Below, piece by piece: positions 8,277 to 14,375 of a DNA stretch of 14,375 nt. The notes under the pieces were generated by a model, which saw nothing but the letters and a program-made list of their open reading frames with translations, was not told the DNA's origin and searched no databases. Source of the DNA: JALZEG01 sp036258555 (GTDB taxonomy: Bacteria; Actinomycetota; CADDZG01; WHSQ01); assembly GCA_036258555.1 (NCBI GenBank), contig DATADL010000045.1:1-14375 (forward strand), written 5' to 3'. A program made the position numbers and the translations under genes. Numbering within the stretch: position 1 is the first letter of the stretch; every line of letters starts with the position of its first letter.

Positions 8277-8782
8277 ATGATCTAGTTCGCTTTCAGCTGC
8301 CTGCGAAGTTCATCCTCGATCGTGTGTTGCTCACGGGCCCGGAGATTGGGTTGGGCTTCGACAAAGGATGGCTGCGCGCTGCGGACGCTGTCGAGATCGC
8401 GCTTGCAAAATTGAAGGTTGGAATTCCCCTTGCTGATGCCGAAGAGCAGCTCGCGCTCTTGCTCCCGCAAGACACGGATCTGGTCGCCGGCCTTGCTGCG
8501 AAGCTTCAGGTTTCGGACGAGCCCTTTGAGGAGCGGCAGCGCGTGTGGCTGTATCTCATCCTGGACTGGCTTTTGCGTCACCAGTCTAAGGTTGACGATC
8601 CACACGACGTGATCGCATTACTCTACGACGACTTCGGCTTTCCGGAGGAAATACGAGGGCTGGTCAAGTTCATCCCGCCGTCACCTGATGACCTCGAGTT
8701 CACGCTTGATGAACTCTGGCAACGCTATGTCGAGCGCGAACGGGTGCGATATCAACAACGCAACGAAGAGCTATTGCAGTGA
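8273..8782 (+). CDS. DUF2247-like immunity protein
   Basis: A predicted 169-aa soluble, acidic, helix-rich protein. The ATG at 8273 overlaps the orphan toxin stop as ATGA, repeating the arrangement of the first toxin/immunity pair. A longer in-frame reading to 8192 would run antisensically through the toxin's conserved tail in another frame and is rejected. The N-terminal FQLPAKFILDRVLLTGPEIGL, with GWLRAADAVEIALAKLKVG after it, and the C-terminal WLYLILDWLLRH, DDPHDVIALLYDDFGFPEEI and FIPP segments match the pattern I know for DUF2247, a family found beside polymorphic toxins. GC is about 57% in the row counted, lower than the chromosomal genes to the right. It probably protects against the orphan toxin tip. 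Even if that toxin is silent, this gene could still give cross-protection against neighbours delivering the same tip. Family assignment is by recall, without a search. Confidence 0.8.
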   Translation: MNDLVRFQLPAKFILDRVLLTGPEIGLGFDKGWLRAADAVEIALAKLKVGIPLADAEEQLALLLPQDTDLVAGLAAKLQVSDEPFEERQRVWLYLILDWLLRHQSKVDDPHDVIALLYDDFGFPEEIRGLVKFIPPSPDDLEFTLDELWQRYVERERVRYQQRNEELLQ

Positions 8783-9008
8783 GGCTCGAAGTCCGACATG
8801 GTCGTCCGACGGTCTGTATCCACGCTATGTCCGACGGGCTTCCCAGTTGAGTGGAGTTCATGAAGGTCGGGGGGACCTGTGGAGGCATCGGCACGAAAGG
8901 AGCTGACCGCGTAAGCGTGGGCAATCACGGCAGCCCTGCGCCACTAGGCGGCTATCAGCGCAGTGGTTGCGTATGACCTTCTGATGGTGAGGGGCCCAGC
9001 CGATCGCC
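8783..9008 (+). other. Intergenic gap with possible decayed reading frame
   Basis: A gap of 226 bp between convergent genes. On the plus strand one frame reads through from 8785 (RHGRPTVCIHAMSDGLPS) to a TGA at 8848-8850, and continues as a 38-residue stretch 8860-8976 beginning MKVGGTCGGIGTKGADR. The composition is protein-like but I recognise nothing, and the Shine-Dalgarno spacing at 8860 is poor. There is a 6-bp inverted repeat CTGCGC/GCGCAG (8936-8941 with 8958-8963) without a T run, so a terminator is possible but not convincing. No transposase, tRNA or repeat was seen. Confidence 0.4.
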
Positions 9009-9566
9009 CTAACGGTCACCGTCGGGTCGGGCGGCTCTTCGCAGCTTCGCGAACTCCTCGGCCAGCGCCGGTAGCTGGTAGTGCGCGTTCAGGCCGCTCG
9101 GGTTCGGCAGTAGCCACACCTTCGTCTCCCCTATCGTCTCCGGCTGCGGGCCTACCGTCGCGTCCTTGACCTCGAACGCCACCCGGTACGCCCCCAGGCC
9201 CAGCACCGCCAGGTAGCGCGGCCCGTACCGTTTCACCTTGCGACGCAGCCTCCGGCCCCCGGCGACGACCTCCTCGACCGTCAGCTCGTCGGCCCTCGCC
9301 GTCGTCCGCGCGACCACGTTCGTTATCCCGAGTCCGAGCGCCAGCAGCTCGTCCTTCTCGGACGGGTGGAGCTGCCGCGGCGTGAACCCGGAGAGGTGCA
9401 GCGCCGGCCAGAAGCGGTTGCCGGGTCGCGCGAAGTGGTTGCCCGTCGCGCCGGAGTAGAGGCCCGGGTTGATCCCGCAGAACAACACGTCGAGCCCCGG
9501 CGCGATCACGTCCGCGATCTCGACACCGGCGGCAGCCGCCAGCTCTTCCCTGGTCGGGCGCTTCAG
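9009..9566 (-). CDS. mug: G/U mismatch-specific DNA glycosylase (Mug)
   Basis: Predicted 185-aa Mug/TDG-family base-excision-repair enzyme, which removes uracil or ethenocytosine opposite guanine. The first conserved block is VIAPGLDVLFCGINPGLYSG, in which the GINPG asparagine is the catalytic position of the family, followed by NHFARPGNRFWPALHLSGF. GITNVVARTTARADEL and YLAVLGLGAYRVAF follow, and the second conserved block is LPNPSGLNAHYQLP, the intercalating NPSG loop. The start is unusual: no ATG or GTG lies upstream within reach, but a CTG at 9566 overlaps the birA stop by four bases (CTGA) and gives LKRPTREELAAAAG, matching the TREEL-type N-terminus common in actinobacterial homologues. 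The alternative GTG at 9509 would begin just before IAPGL and lose 19 residues. It is co-directional with birA and probably translated by coupling to it. Family assignment is firm; the start is uncertain. Confidence 0.93.
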   Translation of the reverse strand: MKRPTREELAAAAGVEIADVIAPGLDVLFCGINPGLYSGATGNHFARPGNRFWPALHLSGFTPRQLHPSEKDELLALGLGITNVVARTTARADELTVEEVVAGGRRLRRKVKRYGPRYLAVLGLGAYRVAFEVKDATVGPQPETIGETKVWLLPNPSGLNAHYQLPALAEEFAKLRRAARPDGDR

Positions 9567-10366
9567 TCTTCGGTCCTGATCCGCTCGACCTCGCCCGCGG
9601 TCACCGAGCGCCGCGCCCCGTCGACCTCGACCTCGAGCGCCCCGTCCTCCGCCAGCGCGACCGCGCGCGCCTCGGTCAGCGTCCCGTCCGGCCCCCGCAA
9701 CAGGACTGCACGCCCGAGGATCGTCGACCGTACCGTCGCCGCCTCCACGACCTCGGCGCGACCGGAGGCCGTCCCGGCGCGGCCGTACCATCGCTCGATC
9801 GCGTCCAGCAGCTCGGCGATCACCGCGTAGCGCGGCAGCGGGCCGGCCCCCTCGGCGACGAGGCTCGACGCGCCCGCGCGGATCTCCGGCGGCATCTCCT
9901 CGGGGCTCCACGACACGTTCACGCCGATGCCCGCGACGAGGAACCCCATCTCGGCTCCGGACGAGCGCGACTCGACGAGGATCCCTGCGACCTTCCCGCC
10001 CGGCGCGACGACGTCGTTCGGCCACTTGATCCCGCAGCGGATCCCGGCCGCGGCCTCGATCGCGTCGGCCGCCGCGACCCCGACCAGCGTCGTGACCAGA
10101 CCGGCCTGCTCCCTCGACCCGGGACGCAACACCAGCGACAGCGATATCGAACGCCCCGGGGGCGACGACCACGACCGGTTCCACCGCCCGCGACCCTGGG
10201 TCTGCTGGTCGGCGGTCACGACGGCGCCTTCGGGGGCGCCGTCGGCCGCCCACTCGAGCGTGGCGTCGTTCGTGGAGCCGATCGCGTCGTGGACCTGCAG
10301 CTCGCGGCCGAACGATCCCCGCAGCGCTTCTCGGAGCGCGTCGGGGCTGAGGTCGTCGGCGGGCAC
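9563..10366 (-). CDS. birA: Biotin-[acetyl-CoA-carboxylase] ligase, one-domain BirA
   Basis: Predicted 267-aa biotin-protein ligase, which makes biotinyl-AMP and attaches biotin to the lysine of a carboxylase carrier domain. Motifs in order: GSTNDATLEWAADGAPEGAV, then TADQQTQGRGRWNRSWSSPP (the GRGRxxRxW nucleotide/biotin loop), SLSLVLRPG, the KWPNDVV biotin-site motif, KVAGILVES, and GIGVNVSWS; a small C-terminal SH3-like BPL_C domain follows (AVLLRGPDGTLTEARAVAL). There is no N-terminal helix-turn-helix, so it is a class I enzyme without repressor function. The GTG start at 10366 (MPADDLSPDALREAL) is chosen because upstream residues read into the opposite gene and look non-coding. It is divergent from accA3, its expected substrate, with only 19 bp between start codons, and overlaps mug downstream. 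Confidence 0.95.
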   Translation of the reverse strand: MPADDLSPDALREALRGSFGRELQVHDAIGSTNDATLEWAADGAPEGAVVTADQQTQGRGRWNRSWSSPPGRSISLSLVLRPGSREQAGLVTTLVGVAAADAIEAAAGIRCGIKWPNDVVAPGGKVAGILVESRSSGAEMGFLVAGIGVNVSWSPEEMPPEIRAGASSLVAEGAGPLPRYAVIAELLDAIERWYGRAGTASGRAEVVEAATVRSTILGRAVLLRGPDGTLTEARAVALAEDGALEVEVDGARRSVTAGEVERIRTED

Positions 10367-10385
10367 GCACTTAGGATACGGAGCG
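10367..10385. promoter_or_regulatory. Putative shared bidirectional, near-leaderless promoter
   Basis: The whole gap between the birA GTG and the accA3 ATG is 19 bp. On the plus strand TAGGAT (10372-10377) fits an actinobacterial -10 (TAnnnT) and places +1 near 10384, two bases before the ATG. On the minus strand TATCCT (10378 down to 10373) is also a -10 and places +1 at 10366, the G of the birA GTG. One near-symmetric TAGGATA block could therefore drive both genes, birA from a leaderless mRNA. An AGGA at 10373-10376 could alternatively act as a ribosome-binding site for accA3 if transcription starts further upstream inside birA. No good -35 was found. This is inference from spacing. Confidence 0.4.
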
Positions 10386-12122
10386 ATGATCAAGAAGCTG
10401 CTCGTCGCCAACCGCGGCGAGATCGCGGTCCGGCTGATCCGCGCCTGCCGCGACCTGGACGTCGCGTCGGTCGCCGTGTACTCCGACCTCGACGTCGACG
10501 CCGTGCACACGCGCCTGGCGGACGAGGCCTACAACGTCGGGCCCGGCCCGGCGTCGGAGTCGTACCTGAAGATCCCGGCGATCCTCGACGCGGCGCGCCG
10601 CTCCGGGGCCGACGCGGTCCATCCGGGCTACGGGTTCCTCGCCGAGAACGGCGACTTCGCCCGCGCGGTGACCGAGGCAGGCCTGACGTGGGTCGGTCCC
10701 GCCGGCGACGTCATCGACGCGATGGGCGACAAGACAGCGGCCCGCAGGGCGGCGGCGGACGCCGGCGTCCCGACCGTCCCGGGGACGAAGGAGCCCGTCA
10801 CGAGCGCGGACGAGGTCCGGGCCTTCGTCGCGCAGAACGGCCTTCCCATCGCGATCAAGGCCTCGGCGGGAGGCGGGGGCAAGGGCTTCCGCGTCGTGAC
10901 GTCGGAGGACGCGATCGACGACGCCCTGGCGGGGGCCGCTCGCGAGGCCCAGGCGTACTTCTCCTCGGACGACGTGTACCTGGAGCGCTACCTCGAGCGC
11001 CCTCGTCACATCGAGATCCAGGTCCTCGGCGACGCCTCGGGCGCGATCATCTCGTTCCCCGAGCGCGACTGCTCGTTGCAGAGACGCCATCAGAAGCTCG
11101 TCGAGGAGTCGCCTTCACCGGCGCTCGAGCAGTCGGTCCGCGAGGCGATGATGGAGGCGGCGGCGCGCGTGAGCAAGCAGGTCGGCTACCGCAACGCCGG
11201 GACGATCGAGATGCTGCTCGACGCCGACGGCAAGACCTTCTACTTCCTCGAGATGAACACGCGCCTCCAGGTCGAGCACCCCGTGACCGAGCTCGTCACG
11301 GGTGTCGACCTCGTCAAGGCCCAGCTCTTGATCGCGTCCGGCGAGTCCTTGGAGTTCTCGCAGGACGACGTCGAGCTGAAGGGCGCGGCCATCGAGTGCC
11401 GCATCAACGCGGAGAACCCCGCGAAGGGTTTCCTCCCGGCCCCCGGCCACATCGGCGCGTACCGCGAGCCGCACGGACCTGGCGTGCGCGTGGACTCGGG
11501 GGCCGAGGCCGACTACACGATCCCGCAGACCTACGACCCGCTGATCGCCAAGCTGATCACGAGCGGGGCGACGCGCGACGAGGCGCGCCGCCGGATGCTC
11601 CGTGCGCTCGACGAGTACGTCGTCGAAGGGATCAGGACGACGATCCCGTTCCACCGGCTCATGCTCGCCGACCCGCGCTTCGTCGCAGGCGACTACCACA
11701 CGGGCACAGTCGAGAAAGAGACCGACCTGTCGGTCCTCGTCGACGAAGCCGCCGCCAAGGCCGCGCCCGGCGCGAGGGTGGCGGTCCGCAGCTTCGGCGT
11801 CGAGGTCGACGGCAAGCGGTTCGACGTACGCCTGCGCGAGGTGCTCGGCGACGCGCTGCCGGAGAAGCCGCGGCCCCCGGAGAGCGCGGGCTCGGTCGGC
11901 GGCGGCGGCAGCGAGGCCCTGGCCGCGCCCATGCAGGGCACGATCGTGAAGGTGCTCGTCGCCGCCGGCGACGAGGTCGAGGCCGGGCAGGCCGTATGCG
12001 TCCTCGAAGCCATGAAGATGGAGAACTCGATACTCGCCCCGCACGCGGGGAAGGTCGAGGAGCTGAGGGTCGAGCCGGGTCAGTCGGTCGAGACCGGCGC
12101 GACTCTCGCGATCATCCGCTAG
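10386..12122 (+). CDS. accA3: Acetyl/propionyl-CoA carboxylase alpha subunit (BC-BCCP)
   Basis: Predicted 578-aa biotin carboxylase fused to a biotin carboxyl carrier domain, the alpha chain of actinobacterial acyl-CoA carboxylases that supply malonyl- or methylmalonyl-CoA. The N-terminal BC domain starts MIKKLLVANRGEIAVRLIRA, with HPGYGFLAEN, the ATP-grasp loop KASAGGGGKGF (Lys158), HIEIQVLGD, the RDCSLQRRHQKLVEESPSP segment and the catalytic EMNTRLQVEHPVTE. NPAKGFLPAPG and YDPLIAKLI end the BC part at about residue 450. A linker rich in Gly/Ser precedes the C-terminal BCCP with PMQGTIVKVLV and EAMKMEN; the biotinyl lysine is residue 544 (codon 12015-12017). The length is close to mycobacterial AccA3 (about 600 aa). 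The beta (carboxyltransferase) subunit is not in the window. Upstream birA is its likely modifying enzyme. The ATG at 10386 is chosen because translation upstream of it is antisense to birA. Confidence 0.96.
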   Translation: MIKKLLVANRGEIAVRLIRACRDLDVASVAVYSDLDVDAVHTRLADEAYNVGPGPASESYLKIPAILDAARRSGADAVHPGYGFLAENGDFARAVTEAGLTWVGPAGDVIDAMGDKTAARRAAADAGVPTVPGTKEPVTSADEVRAFVAQNGLPIAIKASAGGGGKGFRVVTSEDAIDDALAGAAREAQAYFSSDDVYLERYLERPRHIEIQVLGDASGAIISFPERDCSLQRRHQKLVEESPSPALEQSVREAMMEAAARVSKQVGYRNAGTIEMLLDADGKTFYFLEMNTRLQVEHPVTELVTGVDLVKAQLLIASGESLEFSQDDVELKGAAIECRINAENPAKGFLPAPGHIGAYREPHGPGVRVDSGAEADYTIPQTYDPLIAKLITSGATRDEARRRMLRALDEYVVEGIRTTIPFHRLMLADPRFVAGDYHTGTVEKETDLSVLVDEAAAKAAPGARVAVRSFGVEVDGKRFDVRLREVLGDALPEKPRPPESAGSVGGGGSEALAAPMQGTIVKVLVAAGDEVEAGQAVCVLEAMKMENSILAPHAGKVEELRVEPGQSVETGATLAIIR

Positions 12123-12131
12123 ACGCCGGCG

Positions 12132-12599
12132 CTACTTCTTGATCCTGAACGCGGGCTGGAGCTCGATCTCGCCGTACTCGACGACCTGCGCGCACGTCGC
12201 GTCGGCGCGCTCCTGCTGGGCGCGGCCCACGACGGTGGCAGGTCCGGTCTCGACGTCGCCCTTCCTCAGCTTCATCTTCAGGACCGCCTCACCGTCCCCG
12301 TCCGTCTTCGACCATCCGACGACGAACCCCTTGCGCGTCGGCGGGATGTAGACGAAGAAGCTCGCCTCGGAGACCGGCATCCCCGTATCGGTCCGCGTCA
12401 CGGCTCCGTCGAACACCGCCGTGTCGCCGATACGGTACGTCTTGCGCCGCGGCTCGAGCTCGACGTCGTACGCGTCGACGTAGACGGTCTCCCCGCAGTC
12501 GGCGAGGGCCGCGGAGCTCCCCGCGACGAACGTGCCCGCGACGAGTGCCGCGCTCAGAGCGATCCGCACGAAGAGACGGTGCTTCGCTTCCGGCCTCAT
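12132..12599 (-). CDS. Small secreted protein of unknown function
   Basis: Predicted 155-aa exported protein. After a basic N-region (MRPEAKHRLFVR) comes a hydrophobic stretch (IALSAALVAGTFVAG) and a signal-peptidase site after SSAALA (residue 33), leaving a mature domain beginning DCGETVYVDAYDVEL. The mature part looks beta-rich and Ig- or macroglobulin-like: YRIGDTAVFDGAVTRTDTG, PVSEASFFVYIPPTRKG, and WSKTDGDGEAVLKMKL, a layout common to domains that carry an add-on strand with a DGxGxA motif. Two cysteines remain after cleavage (CGET and TCAQ), possibly a disulfide. I chose ATG at 12599 over an in-frame GTG at 12608 because AGGTGAGG lies upstream of the ATG at sensible spacing. It is convergent with accA3, with nine bases between stops. 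I do not recognise a family; no function is assigned. Confidence 0.8.
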   Translation of the reverse strand: MRPEAKHRLFVRIALSAALVAGTFVAGSSAALADCGETVYVDAYDVELEPRRKTYRIGDTAVFDGAVTRTDTGMPVSEASFFVYIPPTRKGFVVGWSKTDGDGEAVLKMKLRKGDVETGPATVVGRAQQERADATCAQVVEYGEIELQPAFRIKK

Positions 12600-12688
12600 C
12601 AACCTCACCTGCCCGCTCGGTGGTCGGCTATCGAAGTTCCTGCCCCTTCCGCACGTAAGTCATCCGCCGCGGTAACGGCCAGAAGGGG

Positions 12689-13084
12689 TCAATAGCGGGC
12701 GTCGCCCATCCTCACGCCGGGGCGGTCGGCCCTCATGTCCTCGGTCCCGATCGCCAGGCGGCCGTCGAGCGTCGGGTAGAAGACCTCCATGTTGCGCTCG
12801 GGCCCGGTGTAGCTCGTGACGATCTCGCCCAGGTTCACGTCGCCGGGAGGGATCTCGACCAGCTCGACCCGGTGCTCCCCGATCACCTCGATGCCTGCCT
12901 TGTCGAGGGCCGCGTGCGCCTTGGCCGAGTCGTCGACGAGGACGTGGACGTAGCCCCACTTCTCGCCGGGCCGGAGGTCGCCGGAGACGCCTTCGACGTG
13001 GACACCCGCCTCCGCCAGGACGTCGCACGCCCTCGCGAGCGTGCCGGGCCGGTTCGCGATCGCCAGTCGCAGGTCAGTGCGCAC
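12689..13084 (-). CDS. ACT-domain protein
   Basis: Predicted 131-aa cytoplasmic protein. The N-terminal half is an ACT-type ligand-binding fold (residues about 3-75): LRLAIANRPGTLARACDVLA, the HVEGVSGD strand, WGYVHVLVDDSAKAHAALDK and IEVIGEHRVELVEI. The NRPGTLA turn is where ACT domains bind small regulatory ligands such as amino acids. The C-terminal tail (GDVNLGEIVTSYTG, NMEVFYPTLDGRLAIGTEDM) is not one I recognise. The GTG start at 13084 is supported by a strong Shine-Dalgarno GGAGG six bases upstream. The gene stands alone rather than fused to an amino-acid enzyme, so it may be a regulator or sensor. It is divergent from the FAD oxidoreductase. The domain call is firm, the ligand unknown. 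Confidence 0.85.
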   Translation of the reverse strand: MRTDLRLAIANRPGTLARACDVLAEAGVHVEGVSGDLRPGEKWGYVHVLVDDSAKAHAALDKAGIEVIGEHRVELVEIPPGDVNLGEIVTSYTGPERNMEVFYPTLDGRLAIGTEDMRADRPGVRMGDARY

Positions 13085-13128
13085 AGGTCACCTCCGGTGC
13101 CGGGGAATGGCTACGTCCGAAGACTCCG

Positions 13129-13134
13129 TATCCT
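13129..13134 (+). promoter_or_regulatory. Candidate -10 element for the FAD oxidoreductase
   Basis: TATCCT sits 31 bases upstream of the GTG at 13166 and would place +1 near 13141, giving a 25-base leader that contains the GAGGGGAG ribosome-binding site (13153-13160). It is embedded in CTCCGTATCCT (13124-13134), the same 11-mer that covers the putative birA -10. No convincing -35 was found. Confidence 0.3.
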
Positions 13135-13165
13135 CGCCGGGTCCGTCAAGTCGAGGGGAGAAGCC

Positions 13166-14375
13166 GTGGCCGGCCACAATCGTTCCTTCTGGGTCGAGTC
13201 GACCCCCGACCCGGAGTTCGGCCCCCTCACGGCGGACCTCCGCGTCGAGTGCTGCGTCATAGGGGCCGGGATCACGGGCCTGACCACCGCCCTCCTCCTG
13301 CAGCGGGCCGGGATGAAGGTCGCGGTGCTCGAGATGGGCGGGATCGCCAGGGGCGTGACCGGCTACACCACCGCGAAGGTGACCTCGCTCCAGGGGACGG
13401 TCTACTCGCAGCTCGAGAGCCAGCACGGAGCCGAGGCCGCCGCCGTCTACGCAGCCGCGAACGAGGCGGCCCTCGCGCAGGTCGCGGCGCTCGTGCGCGA
13501 GCACGACATCGACTGCGACTTCGAGACCCGGTCCAACTACACGTACTGCGAGGACCCCTCGGACGTCTCCAAGATCGAGCAGGAGGCGGAGGCCGCGTCG
13601 CGTGCGGGGCTGCCCGTCGAGGTCGTCCACGAGACGTCTCTTCCGTTCGAGGTCGCGGCGGCCGTGCGGCTCGACGGTCAGGCGCAGTTCCACCCGCGGA
13701 GATACCTACTGCGCCTCGTGGAGGAGCTCGAGCGCGGGGGCTGCCTCTTCTTCGACGACACACGCGCCACCGGCGTCGACGAGGGCGACCCGTGCGTCGT
13801 CGAGACCACGGGAGGGACGGTGCGCGCCGACCACGTCGTCGTCGCGACGCACTACACGTTCCTCGACCGCTCGATGATGTTCCCGCGCGTGCATCCGGCG
13901 AGGTCGTACGCGCTCGTCGGCCCGGTGCCGCCCGAGAACGTCCCGTCCGGGATGTACCTGAGCACGGAGCCGTCGTGGTCGGTGCGCACGGTCCGCGACG
14001 GCGACGACACCCTCGTGCTGGCCGGGGGCAGCGGCCACAACGTCGGCCAGCACTACGACACCGAGGAGAGGTACGCGACGCTCGAGGCGTGGTCGCGCGA
14101 CAAGCTCGGGATGACCGAGGTGCGCTACCGCTGGTCGACGCAGGACGGGACCTCGGTCGACACCCTCCCCTACATCGGGCGCCTCACCCCTCTCTCGCGG
14201 CGCGTCTACACCGCTACCGCGTTCCGCAAGTGGGGCATGACGAACGGGACGCTCGCCGGGATGATCATCAGCGACCTCGTAACCACCGGCGAGAACGACT
14301 GGGCGCCGCTGTTCGACCCGCACCGTGCGACGGTGAAGGCGTCGGCGTCGAAGTTCGTCAAGGAGAACGTGAAGG
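13166..14375 (+). CDS. DadA-type FAD-dependent oxidoreductase, 3' end outside window
   Basis: At least 403 codons of an FAD-dependent oxidoreductase of the DAO/DadA (glycine/D-amino-acid oxidase-like) superfamily; the frame is open at the right edge. The N-terminal Rossmann motif is VIGAGITGLTTALLLQRAG (GxGxxG at residues 33-38) followed by an acidic strand end VAVLE. GVTGYTTAKVTSLQG, YAAANEAALAQVAALV, DCDFETR and AVRLDGQAQFHPRRYLLRLV follow, and the second FAD-binding part includes RADHVVVATHYTFLDR, LVLAGGSGHNVGQ, RYRWSTQDGTSVDTLPYIGR and KWGMTNGTLAGMIISDL. This pattern is that of the subgroup that carries a C-terminal Rieske [2Fe-2S] domain; I expect one just past the right edge but cannot see it. 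GTG at 13166 is supported by GAGGGGAG five bases upstream. It is divergent from the ACT gene (81 bp between starts). The substrate is unknown; amine or amino-acid oxidation is the family norm. Confidence 0.9.
   Translation, partial: MAGHNRSFWVESTPDPEFGPLTADLRVECCVIGAGITGLTTALLLQRAGMKVAVLEMGGIARGVTGYTTAKVTSLQGTVYSQLESQHGAEAAAVYAAANEAALAQVAALVREHDIDCDFETRSNYTYCEDPSDVSKIEQEAEAASRAGLPVEVVHETSLPFEVAAAVRLDGQAQFHPRRYLLRLVEELERGGCLFFDDTRATGVDEGDPCVVETTGGTVRADHVVVATHYTFLDRSMMFPRVHPARSYALVGPVPPENVPSGMYLSTEPSWSVRTVRDGDDTLVLAGGSGHNVGQHYDTEERYATLEAWSRDKLGMTEVRYRWSTQDGTSVDTLPYIGRLTPLSRRVYTATAFRKWGMTNGTLAGMIISDLVTTGENDWAPLFDPHRATVKASASKFVKENVK

Noticed and set aside
8936..8963. Rho-independent terminator between the convergent DUF2247-like and mug genes
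   Set aside because: The stem is only six base pairs with a 16-base loop and no T tract on either strand.
9009..10370. A 453-aa mug frame covering all of birA
   Set aside because: The first ~268 codons are Arg/Gly-rich shadow sequence overlapping birA; only the part after 9566 resembles the Mug family.
9927..10385. N-terminal extension of accA3
   Set aside because: The upstream residues are antisense to birA and show no similarity to carboxylases; MIKKLLVANRGEIA is the classic N-terminus.

Overview
The window looks like chromosomal DNA of a high-GC Gram-positive, most likely an actinomycete-grade (Actinomycetota) bacterium. The conserved right half is roughly 70% GC, uses GTG starts and strong G/C third positions, and carries an AccA3-type biotin carboxylase/BCCP fusion divergent from a one-domain BirA. 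The exact lineage cannot be read from the sequence. There are no rRNA or tRNA genes, CRISPR arrays or insertion sequences that I can support.

Left part (1-8782), an Rhs polymorphic-toxin locus. One very large Rhs/YD-repeat protein enters from beyond the left edge. It runs through a DNRLRE-like domain, two bacterial Ig-like domains, a long YD-repeat shell and the Rhs-associated core, and ends in a variable C-terminal tip (stop at 6658). A 192-aa candidate immunity gene overlaps that stop by an ATGA. Immediately behind it sits a second, silent cassette: a duplicated 243-bp end of the Rhs core (about 88% identical by hand count), a related pre-toxin segment and a different toxin tip. The cassette lacks a start codon at its left border and is broken by one frameshift. 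It is followed, again through an ATGA overlap, by a DUF2247-like immunity gene. This is the layout of a main toxin plus an orphan toxin/immunity module that can be swapped in by recombination across the repeated core. GC in the immunity genes falls to about 55% in the rows I counted.

Middle (8783-9008): a gap of about 226 bp that may hold a decayed reading frame, between the convergent DUF2247-like and mug genes.

Right part (9009-14375), housekeeping genes. mug (G/U mismatch DNA glycosylase) and birA (biotin-protein ligase) form a minus-strand pair with a 4-base overlap. birA is divergent from accA3 (acetyl/propionyl-CoA carboxylase alpha chain), whose BCCP lysine is the expected BirA substrate. 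Their start codons are 19 bp apart, and one symmetric TAGGATA/TATCCTA block could be the -10 element of both. Next come a small secreted protein (minus), an ACT-domain protein (minus) and a DadA-type FAD oxidoreductase (plus, cut by the right edge). The last two are divergent, and their gap repeats the 11-mer CTCCGTATCCT found at the birA/accA3 promoter.
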